Source: Solobacterium sp. (lineage in GTDB: Bacteria; Bacillota_I; Bacilli_A; Erysipelotrichales; Erysipelotrichaceae). Taken from it: DNA of 34,573 nt. Every line of letters starts with the position of its first letter. Positions within the stretch are counted from its first letter, which is position 1. The position numbers were made by a program, and so were the translations under genes. The stretch is taken from positions 1 to 34,573 of the forward strand of contig JAILGV010000090.1 of assembly GCA_024696355.1 (NCBI GenBank), written 5' to 3'. Under the pieces are notes generated by a model. It saw only the letters and a list, made by a program, of their open reading frames with translations, ran no database searches and had not been told where the DNA came from. Positions 23,785-30,721 of this stretch are shown here, in pieces.

Positions 23785-24987
23785 TTATCCTTTCTGATTA
23801 CCGAGAATCATGCAGGCTGCGATCTGAGGCGGGCCGCCGAAGGTCTGCGAGAGTCCGAGATGCGGATCCTCCAGCTGACGCGCGGGATTGTCCACCTTGT
23901 GCTGCAGCTGCTTGTATACTTCATAAGTCATGCGGATACCGGAAGCTCCGACCGGATGGCCGAAACACTTCAGACCGCCGTCAACGTTGACCGGAAGACC
24001 GCCGGTCCTCTCAAAGAAGCCGGCCTGGATATCTTTGACCGCTTCACCGCGTTTGGAGAAGCCGAAATCTTCATAGATTGCCAGCTCCGTGATAGAGAAG
24101 CAGTCATGCACTTCCGCAAGGTCCAGCTGTTCACGGGGATTGGTGATGCCGGCCATGTCGTATGCCATCTTTGCGCAATTGCGCAGTGATTCGAAGCTGG
24201 TCCAGTCAAAATCACGGTTGCGGTAATGCGGGGTGATCATATCTGTTGCACAGCCGAAGCCTTTGACATAGATCGGATCACTTCTGTATTTTTCGGCAAG
24301 ATCAGCACGCACAATGATTGCACATGCAGCGCCGTCAGAGGTTCCGCAGCAGTCATAGAGGCCCAGCGGGGAGGCAATCATTGCCGCCTTCATTACCTGT
24401 TCCATCGTGATTACGTTGTGGAAATGCGCCTTCGGGGAAAGTGATCCGTTTGCGTGGTTCTTGATATCGATTCTGGCCAGTGCCTCCTTCAGTTCGTCGT
24501 AGGTGTAGCCGTATTTCTTGGCATATTTCTCGGCGATCAGGGCAAAGGAACCCGGGGCGTCTCTTCTGGCCTCACGGACCGGATCGAGGCCGCGGCCGAC
24601 ACCCATGCCGGCATATCCCTTGTCTTTCAGCTTTTCGGCGCCGATAGCCATCGCGATATCGCACATGCCGGACTTGACCGCCAGACATGCGTTGATCAGC
24701 GCAATGTGTCCGGAGGTGCACCAGTTTTCATTGCGGGTTACGGGAATTCCGTGGATCTTCAGGGCATCTGTAACCGGCGTGCCGGAACAGTTGTTCGGAG
24801 CGTTGGTATTGGCAAAGTAGCATGCCTGTACGTCAGAAGGCTTGATGCCGGCATCTTCAAAGGCTTCAAATGCAGCATCGATAATCAGATCATGCAGGCC
24901 GACATCCCAGCGCTCGCCGAACTTGGTGCAGCCCATTCCGATAATGGCTACGGAGTCCTTGAAATCGTTATTCGCAAAATACGTCAT
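23785..24987 (-). CDS. thiolase (SCP2-thiolase/PhlC-like group) with intact active site
   Basis: A 400-residue thiolase-fold enzyme. The nucleophile is C90 in NENWCTSGHIALINA. The second-half catalytic residues are H294 (AEVHDCFSITEL) and H344 (KCFGHPVGASGIRM). The closing TFGGPPQIAACMIL replaces the usual C-G of degradative thiolases and is typical of the SCP2-thiolase-like group, whose members often need a DUF35 partner. The gene starts one base after the stop of the synthase-DUF35 fusion, implying a stoichiometric complex. Reaction: thiolytic cleavage or its reverse, a retro-Claisen or acyl transfer on a 3-oxoacyl substrate. Confidence 0.88.
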   Translation of the reverse strand: MTYFANNDFKDSVAIIGMGCTKFGERWDVGLHDLIIDAAFEAFEDAGIKPSDVQACYFANTNAPNNCSGTPVTDALKIHGIPVTRNENWCTSGHIALINACLAVKSGMCDIAMAIGAEKLKDKGYAGMGVGRGLDPVREARRDAPGSFALIAEKYAKKYGYTYDELKEALARIDIKNHANGSLSPKAHFHNVITMEQVMKAAMIASPLGLYDCCGTSDGAACAIIVRADLAEKYRSDPIYVKGFGCATDMITPHYRNRDFDWTSFESLRNCAKMAYDMAGITNPREQLDLAEVHDCFSITELAIYEDFGFSKRGEAVKDIQAGFFERTGGLPVNVDGGLKCFGHPVGASGIRMTYEVYKQLQHKVDNPARQLEDPHLGLSQTFGGPPQIAACMILGNQKG

Positions 24988-24988
24988 T

Positions 24989-26434
24989 TTATCTCTGCTC
25001 CCTTCTCAGCGGGCGAAGCTTCCAGAAATAGTTCGGGAAATTTCCGAGTTCGTTGAAACGTCTGAAAGTAAACTCACATTCCATATCCGTTTTTACCTCT
25101 TCACGGACAAAGTCCGTCATCAGGGTATAGACATGTGCTCCGTTCGCTGTCTCGGCGACCGCCTGGATGATCACCGGATCATCAGACTGGCCGGCAAATT
25201 CATCGATTGAGAATGTATAGAGACGGCAGATATCTTCCTGCGCGGAGAATTCATCATAATCGTCCTTTGAGCCGCAGCAGTCGCATACCCTGTTGATCGG
25301 GAACAGGGCGGAACCGCACTTTCTGCAGACACTGCCGTGCAGACGCAGATTGATGCGCTGCTCACGCCAGGTCTGAGCCCATGACGGCTGTACTTTATAC
25401 GGGGTTCCCGGTTCAGCCTGTGCAATTCCCCTCCAGGAAAGGTAGCGTGCATAGGAATCCAGCGGGGCGCGCGTTCCGAGATAACGCTCGATCTGCTTCG
25501 CTCCGTTCAGCTTTCTTATGCCTTCCTTTACTGTCAGTACGGCTGCACCGGCACCGTTGCCGTAATCGAGCACCAGAATCTTCTGCCCGGGTTCGGCATT
25601 TTCCAGGGCATTAACGATGCCAAGCAATGCCTGTGCACTTCCGGTATCACCTGCTTCACTGAGCAGTGTGGACACCGTCTGCTCCGGTGTGATTTTGTTC
25701 TTTGTGCAGAACTTGAGCAGTGTCTTAGCCTGCTGGCCGACTACAACCGCCTTAGCGAAATCTTCGGTTTTCAGCCCGGTTTCCTTCAGCACCTTCTTCA
25801 GAATCAGATTCAGCTGGCCGAGATAGCCTGCTTCATCACAGAAGCGCGCTTCCGCATGGCGTGTATATTTCTCATCGGAATTACGCCAGTAGTCATTGAT
25901 TTCTTCATTGATGAAGCTCATGTAATCGATTGAAGCCATCAGGTTATCCCCGTTTTCCTCGGCGCCTACGATCACTGCAGCCGCGCCGTCGCCGAAACGG
26001 GATTCCTGAGCTGATTTGGGATAGCCGAGACGTACATCGGCAGCCGTAACCAGAACGTTTGCGTCCGGTTCGGCTCTGACAGTCGATACTGCCATCTTCA
26101 ATGCATTGGTGCCGGCTCTTGTGCTGCTTGTGACATCTGCACTGAAGACTTTGTCATCCTGCAGGTCACAGGCAACCGAGATCAGCGCGCTGTTCAGTTT
26201 TTCCGCATACGGCGCCGTTGTCGTTGCAAAATAGACAGCACTGACATCCTTGCGGTCAAAGAAGCGGAAACAGCCCATGCCCGCTTCGACTGCCATGGTA
26301 ATGCTGTCTTCATCGACATCTGCGACACTCTTAAAACCTTTGCCGCCTCTGCTTCCCCAGGCGGCTCCGATTGCTGTCTGCGGAAGATACCGATACGGAA
26401 GATAAGCACCGATCGATTTGATTCCGTACTCCAT
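24989..26434 (-). CDS. HMG-CoA-synthase-like / DUF35 fusion with degenerate synthase site
   Basis: A 481-residue fusion. Residues 1-345 follow the archaeal-type HMG-CoA synthase pattern (GIKSIGAYLPYRYLP, DEDSITMAVEAG, YGNGAGAAVLTV). Residues 365-475 are a DUF35 unit: a rubredoxin-like zinc knuckle (C370, C373, C384, C387) and an OB-fold. In the synthase part the cysteine position is T105 (ADVTSSTRAGTNAL; codon ACA, 26120-26122), and the position of the HQP histidine is G233 (VVVGQQA; 25736-25738). Catalysis by this half is therefore unlikely. It probably scaffolds the adjacent thiolase and holds the acyl-CoA. In archaea the thiolase, HMG-CoA synthase and DUF35 are separate subunits of one complex. 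GGAGGG precedes the ATG. Confidence 0.85.
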   Translation of the reverse strand: MEYGIKSIGAYLPYRYLPQTAIGAAWGSRGGKGFKSVADVDEDSITMAVEAGMGCFRFFDRKDVSAVYFATTTAPYAEKLNSALISVACDLQDDKVFSADVTSSTRAGTNALKMAVSTVRAEPDANVLVTAADVRLGYPKSAQESRFGDGAAAVIVGAEENGDNLMASIDYMSFINEEINDYWRNSDEKYTRHAEARFCDEAGYLGQLNLILKKVLKETGLKTEDFAKAVVVGQQAKTLLKFCTKNKITPEQTVSTLLSEAGDTGSAQALLGIVNALENAEPGQKILVLDYGNGAGAAVLTVKEGIRKLNGAKQIERYLGTRAPLDSYARYLSWRGIAQAEPGTPYKVQPSWAQTWREQRINLRLHGSVCRKCGSALFPINRVCDCCGSKDDYDEFSAQEDICRLYTFSIDEFAGQSDDPVIIQAVAETANGAHVYTLMTDFVREEVKTDMECEFTFRRFNELGNFPNYFWKLRPLRREQR

Positions 26435-26487
26435 TGTTCCCTCCTTATATTTGATTGTTTTTAAAAAATTACGTTCACTGCAAAATC

Positions 26488-26567
26488 ATTTTAGAAAGTT
26501 ACGCGCCCGCCTTTCATCGACAAGAATTAGGAAACGAGCGGCTGATTTTCGTATCTTTGCGTGAGTC
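26488..26567 (-). promoter_or_regulatory. shared-architecture promoter of the eight-gene run
   Basis: Reading the minus strand: GACTCAC (26561-26567), an AAA-rich half-site ending GAAAA, the inverted TTTCCTAATT half-site, a poor -35 (TGAAAG, 26511-26516), 17 bases, then TAAAAT (26488-26493). The start codon is 53 bases further. All distances equal those of the two sister promoters at 27890-27969 and 29203-29282. Confidence 0.75.
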
Positions 26568-27866
26568 TCAGAACCCAAATTTGAAGCGCATCACACAGAA
26601 GACAACGAGAATGATGTAGGCCAGGATGTTGAACGGACCGCCGATTTTCTGGTAATCCTTGAACGAATAGCCTTCCGACAGGGTCATCGCATAGGAAGCA
26701 ACACCCAGCGGGGTTGCATAACCGCACATGACAAAGTGGGCAATCGCATAAATGAACAGAGTGCCGTCGAGACCCATTTCCGCTGCCAGCGGGATCATAA
26801 TCGGTACCAGCAGGGAAATCGTTGCTGTGTGCGAAAGCAGATTTGACATGACGCATACCATGAATCCGAAGACAGCCATGATGACCCAGATTGAAGCTTT
26901 GGTGCCGATTGCATTTACGATCGAGCGGGCAATGAATTCAGCTGCGCCGGATTCATTCAGGCCTTTGGCAACGCCCAGGGTGGCGCCTACAACAACAAGA
27001 GAATTCCAGCCCATTTTCTGGAATGCTGTCTTTGCCTGAATACAGCCGGTAACGATGCAGGCAAGTCCGGAGATCACTGCAATCGTACCGGAGGTCCAGA
27101 TTCCGGAGAGGAACAGGCAGACCATGACAATTACGATGCCGATGCAGACATACATTCTGGGATTGACTTTCTGTTCCGCATCCTTGTTTTCTGCAGCCTT
27201 CTGCTTCATCTCGCGGATATAGTCAGGTTCATCCGGCATCCAGGCAACCGATTTGCAGAGCGGCTTGTACCATATGGTGGAGAACCACAGAGCGAGGATC
27301 AGCAGGAGCGGCCAGCCGATATAGCCGAGTTCAAAGAAGGTGAACTGGCGCAGACCGTACTGTTCGAGCAGGCCCTGCGCAACAAGCTGCGGAGTGGATC
27401 CGACGATTGTACATGCACCGCCGACCATGCTTGAGATACCTACCGGCATAACGACGTGCTTTCCCTTGATCCTGCCGTCGCTGGAAGCGGCGACCGAACG
27501 GATCAGCGGGATGAACATAGCCATAACCGAGGAATTGGAAGTGAATGCAGACAGAACACCGGCAGCCAGCACGAGTACAAAGATCATGCGCCGTTCGTTG
27601 TATCCGACAGCTTTGACGATCCTTGTGCCGATAAACTGGGCAGCCCCTGTCTGGAACATAGCCTCACCCACAATCATGGTGCCGGCTATCATAAACACGG
27701 TGTCATTTGAGAAGCCCGACCATACCTGTGACGAGCTGATGATCCCTGTAACAAAAAAGGCAACGCATCCGAGCATGGCCGTCACCCAGAGCGGCCATAT
27801 TTCGGAAACAAAGCCCACAATCATCAAAATGATTACAATAAAAGAAATCATGATCTGTATTGTCAT
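26568..27866 (-). CDS. SLC13/ArsB-type organic anion carrier (second copy)
   Basis: A 432-residue membrane protein with about eleven hydrophobic segments. The IT-superfamily hairpins are SAFTSNSSVMAMFIPLI and CVMSNLLSHTATISLLVPIMIPL, with the linker TIVGSTPQLVAQGLL and the late GYATPLGVASYAMTLSEGYSFKDY. The general layout is shared with the carrier at 18102-19394 (both have a GYxFKDY segment), but the sequences are clearly diverged, so they may take different acids or exchange substrate for product. GGAG precedes the ATG. It forms its own unit, with a cluster-type promoter before it and another after it. Confidence 0.82.
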   Translation of the reverse strand: MTIQIMISFIVIILMIVGFVSEIWPLWVTAMLGCVAFFVTGIISSSQVWSGFSNDTVFMIAGTMIVGEAMFQTGAAQFIGTRIVKAVGYNERRMIFVLVLAAGVLSAFTSNSSVMAMFIPLIRSVAASSDGRIKGKHVVMPVGISSMVGGACTIVGSTPQLVAQGLLEQYGLRQFTFFELGYIGWPLLLILALWFSTIWYKPLCKSVAWMPDEPDYIREMKQKAAENKDAEQKVNPRMYVCIGIVIVMVCLFLSGIWTSGTIAVISGLACIVTGCIQAKTAFQKMGWNSLVVVGATLGVAKGLNESGAAEFIARSIVNAIGTKASIWVIMAVFGFMVCVMSNLLSHTATISLLVPIMIPLAAEMGLDGTLFIYAIAHFVMCGYATPLGVASYAMTLSEGYSFKDYQKIGGPFNILAYIILVVFCVMRFKFGF

Positions 27867-27889
27867 ATTATCTGCTCCTTCCTGCGGCC

Positions 27890-27969
27890 ATTATAGCCAC
27901 AGGCTTTTTCTTTCCTCATCGCACCGAAATAGGAAAATACGAGGCTGTTTTGCTGTGTTTTTGTGAGTC
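27890..27969 (-). promoter_or_regulatory. shared-architecture promoter of the second SLC13-type carrier
   Basis: Minus strand: GACTCAC (27963-27969), half-site ending GCAAAA, inverted half-site TTTTCCTATTTCGGTG, a poor -35 (TGAGGA, 27913-27918), 17 bases, then a perfect TATAAT (27890-27895). The strong -10 with a non-consensus -35 points to activator-dependent transcription. Spacing is identical to the sister promoters. Confidence 0.8.
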
Positions 27970-27970
27970 G

Positions 27971-27995
27971 GAAAACGGCGTCATACAACGCCGTT
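27971..27995 (-). terminator. terminator overlapping the CoA-transferase stop codon
   Basis: A seven-base stem (27974-27980 with 27989-27995) whose loop contains the stop codon is followed on the minus strand by a short T-run ending at 27971. The GACTCAC box of the next promoter starts directly after it. Confidence 0.55.
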
Positions 27996-29180
27996 CTGTT
28001 TCATATCTTCAATCTCTTCAGCAGTATATCCGAGTTCATTCAGGACATCCGCATTGTCCTGTCCCAGCAGCGGGGAACAGGAGCGCACATAGGGGTTTGT
28101 CTCTGACATCTTGATCCCCTGGCCGGTGATCTTCACCCTGCCCAGTTCCGGATGCTCGACATCAACAAACATCATCCGCTCCCCGGCAAAATGCTCGTCT
28201 TCCGTGACATCTTTAATGCTGTAGATCGGTGCAGCGGGCAGACCGTATTCCAGCAGAATATCCATCAGGTCCGCTGTCGTGTATTTCCTTGTTTCCTCTT
28301 CGATCAGGCTGTCAAGAAGTATCCGGTTGATTACCCGGCGGTCCACGGATACGAAGCGTTCGTCCTCAATCCATTCAGGGTGACCGATGCATCTGGCAAA
28401 TTTCGGCCATTCTCTTGTCTGGCCTGCGGAAATGGAAATGATGCCGTCTTTTGTTTCATAGGTGTTTCCGGGAGCCGTCGCTTCAAACGTGTTGCCGCGC
28501 CGGGTCGGAATTTTCCCTGTTGAATTGTAGATCTGGTTCATGCTGGCAAGCGAAACAATGCAGGCATCAACCAGTGAACAGTCAATGTACTGTCCCCGGC
28601 CGCTGATCTCGCGGTAACGCAGGGCAGCCAGAATTCCGATCAGCGCATTCTGACCGGCCATGATATCCGCTATCGAGGCACCGCACCGGATCGGTCCGCC
28701 GTCCGCGGGTCCGGTTACGGATTCCAGACCCGAAATTGCCTGGGCAATCGGGTCAAAACATGCACGGTCCGCATATTTTCCTTTCTGCCCGTAGCCTGAG
28801 ATCGATGCATAAACAATACGCGGATTGACCGCACTTACAGATTCATAGTCAAAGCCGAGACGCTTCATTACTCCGGGACGGAAGTTTTCCACAAGAACAT
28901 CAGCTTCCTTAATCAGCTTTTTCAGCACCTCTTTCCCCTTGTCACTTTTCAGGTTCAGAGTTATTCCTCTTTTCGAGCGGTTGAAAGTCACAAAATAAGT
29001 TGAAATACCGTCGACTTTAGGCATGGAGTTCCGTGAAATATCCCCTGCCGGGGCTTCAATCTTCAGCACATCCGCACCCATATCCGCCATGATCGAAGTG
29101 CAGAAAGGAGCGGCCACCATCTGACCGAGATCAAGGACCCGGATGCCCTGCAAAGCAGACCCGTTCATATAATCATTCAT
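27981..29180 (-). CDS. class III (CaiB/BaiF) CoA-transferase, second copy
   Basis: A 399-residue family III CoA-transferase. GIRVLDLGQMVAAPFCTSIMADMGADVLKIE opens the fold, FNRSKRGITLNLK follows, and the catalytic aspartate is D172 in RCGASIADIMAGQ. VENFRPGVMKRLGF is intact. The frame opens 52 codons earlier, but the ATG with GAGGA eight bases upstream is the natural start. It is a paralogue of the copy at 22599-23780 and heads its own unit, with the first of the three shared-type promoters. Having two transferases suggests two acids that enter the CoA level, or one activating and one releasing step. Confidence 0.9.
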   Translation of the reverse strand: MNDYMNGSALQGIRVLDLGQMVAAPFCTSIMADMGADVLKIEAPAGDISRNSMPKVDGISTYFVTFNRSKRGITLNLKSDKGKEVLKKLIKEADVLVENFRPGVMKRLGFDYESVSAVNPRIVYASISGYGQKGKYADRACFDPIAQAISGLESVTGPADGGPIRCGASIADIMAGQNALIGILAALRYREISGRGQYIDCSLVDACIVSLASMNQIYNSTGKIPTRRGNTFEATAPGNTYETKDGIISISAGQTREWPKFARCIGHPEWIEDERFVSVDRRVINRILLDSLIEEETRKYTTADLMDILLEYGLPAAPIYSIKDVTEDEHFAGERMMFVDVEHPELGRVKITGQGIKMSETNPYVRSCSPLLGQDNADVLNELGYTAEEIEDMKQNGVV

Positions 29181-29202
29181 AGGTTTATCCTCATCTGATT
29201 CC

Positions 29203-29282
29203 ATTGTAAATGAGCAATTGATTACGGCTACTTGCTTAAAAGCAGGAGAATCCGTCCGTGTTTTCCTATGTTTCGGTGAGTC
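29203..29282 (-). promoter_or_regulatory. shared-architecture promoter of the second CoA-transferase
   Basis: Minus strand: GACTCAC (29276-29282), half-site CGAAACATAGGAAAA, a weaker inverted TTCTCCT half-site, a poor -35 (GTAGCC, 29226-29231), 17 bases, then TACAAT (29203-29208). From GACTCAC to the end of the -10 is 80 bases, as in the two sister promoters. Confidence 0.75.
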
Positions 29283-29285
29283 CGC

Positions 29286-29316
29286 AAAACAAAAAGCTGT
29301 CACTTTGCATGACAGC
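29286..29316 (-). terminator. rho-independent terminator of the AraC-type gene
   Basis: A seven-base perfect stem (29296-29302 with 29310-29316) is followed on the minus strand by TTTTTGTTTTG. It isolates the regulator from the CoA-transferase promoter that begins four bases later. Confidence 0.85.
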
Positions 29317-29380
29317 CCTCCCATCCTGATGAACAATGCTTTACTGCCGGTTTCAGTCCTCTGTGCGGCATTCTTCCGCG

Positions 29381-30598
29381 CTACGGTTTTCTTCTTTTCC
29401 TGCTGCGGTAATCCGTTGCGGATATTCCGTATTCTTTCCGGAACATACGGGAAAAATAATTCGGATCGGCGATTCCGCAGTAAGCAGATATTTCATCAAC
29501 CGTCATATCTGTCGTCTTCAGAAGATCCGCGGCGACTGACAGACGCTGTCTGCGCACATATCCGGAAAATGTCAGACCTGTCTCTCTGCGGAATACGGCA
29601 GAAAGATAGGTTTTTGTTATGCCGAGCTCGTCAGCGGTTTTGGCAAGTGTTACCGGCTCATGAAAATGAGCTGCGATATAGGCAGCCGCACGGCTTACCT
29701 GCAGGCTGCGGGAAACAGGCCGTTCCGAAGAAACCAGCCGGCAGTAGGTTCTGACCATATCATTCCGGATGTTTACCAGTTCATCAAAGCCGGACGCGTT
29801 CTCGATGCGGAATGAGTATTCGCGTGAAAGCCTGTCAAGTTCCTGCGGATGCACTCCCCCGCGGTAAGCCGAAATCCGGCAGATCGTATTAAAGATGATC
29901 ATATAGTTTGCGGCGTCGCGGAACAGATTCGGAGTCCGCGATTCAATTCCGTAAACTGACAGATCATCCAGCACTGCCAGAACTTTTTCGTAATCCCCCT
30001 CCGCAATCCCGTTCATCATAACCGTCTCAGCCGCATATCGGGTTTCCACTTCCCTGAATGCCGGCTTCTCCGCTGTACGGGGCCGTCTTTCCGGCAGTAC
30101 CGGCTTCGCTTCCCAGGAACGGATTTCAAACCCGTTTTCACCGAAATAAAGCGAACAGAAGGAACGATAGACAGCATCCAGCAGCGCAGTGTCATAAATC
30201 CGCGGAAGCACAGCCATATACTGTCGGTATACGGCAGTTTCCTGCGGACTCAGCTGATTGGTCCGCCTGACATTTCTGACTGCCGCATCAGATAATATGC
30301 CGGAAATATAAGGACCGATCAGAAGAAACGTTTTGCCGTTCACAAAAGGGAGAATAAAGTAGTGACATTGAAAAGAATCTGTCAGAGCATAGCAGACCCA
30401 CCGGCCGTCACTTGAAAACTGATCAGGAAAAGAGCCCTTTACAGCAGTATCACCCCCGTACAAAAGTGCCCGCAGTCCGTGATCGGGAATATCTGACATG
30501 TGCTGAAACGGCAGTGTGATGTGCTGAGCTGAAATATGCTTCTCGCCCATAAGCCTGATCAGCATATCCGGCACGTATTTCTGTTCCATAGATTCCAT
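29381..30598 (-). CDS. AraC-family transcriptional regulator
   Basis: A regulator of about 405 residues. The C-terminal 108 residues form the double helix-turn-helix of AraC/XylS proteins (VTLAKTADELGITKTYLSAVFRRETG; MTVDEISAYCGIADPNYFSRMFRKEYGISATDYR). The N-terminal about 290 residues are a sensor region with no family I recognise. The start is uncertain: the frame opens at a TTG at 30655, but the ATG at 30598 (or 30589) is more natural; none has a strong ribosome site. It is divergent from the glycoside hydrolase gene, an obvious target, and lies upstream of the CoA cluster in the same direction, so it is also a candidate activator for the shared promoters. Confidence 0.82.
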   Translation of the reverse strand: MESMEQKYVPDMLIRLMGEKHISAQHITLPFQHMSDIPDHGLRALLYGGDTAVKGSFPDQFSSDGRWVCYALTDSFQCHYFILPFVNGKTFLLIGPYISGILSDAAVRNVRRTNQLSPQETAVYRQYMAVLPRIYDTALLDAVYRSFCSLYFGENGFEIRSWEAKPVLPERRPRTAEKPAFREVETRYAAETVMMNGIAEGDYEKVLAVLDDLSVYGIESRTPNLFRDAANYMIIFNTICRISAYRGGVHPQELDRLSREYSFRIENASGFDELVNIRNDMVRTYCRLVSSERPVSRSLQVSRAAAYIAAHFHEPVTLAKTADELGITKTYLSAVFRRETGLTFSGYVRRQRLSVAADLLKTTDMTVDEISAYCGIADPNYFSRMFRKEYGISATDYRSRKRRKP

Positions 30599-30600
30599 AA

Positions 30601-30666
30601 AATAACGATAGCATAATATTATGCTTATTAAACATAATATTGTGCTGTTTAACAATATCGTTATCT
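30601..30666. promoter_or_regulatory. divergent control region with nested inverted repeats
   Basis: Between the AraC-type and glycoside hydrolase genes lie a 14-base palindrome GCATAATATTATGC (30611-30624), the pair TTAAACA/TGTTTAA (30628-30634 and 30646-30652), and the outer pair ATAACGATA/TATCGTTAT (30602-30610 and 30657-30665). The region is very AT-rich compared with its flanks. It probably holds promoters and operators for both genes. Confidence 0.6.
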
Positions 30667-30721
30667 GCTATTAATAAAGTGAAGAAAGAATTTGCGGATA
30701 TACGCATAGAAAGAGGTAAAT

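Noticed and set aside
15281-29180. Interpretation as a bile-acid 7-dehydroxylation (bai) operon
   Set aside because: CoA-transferase and BaiCD/H-like families are shared, but a CoA ligase and a BaiG-type carrier are absent, and cycloisomerase, thiolase and DUF35 genes do not belong to that pathway.
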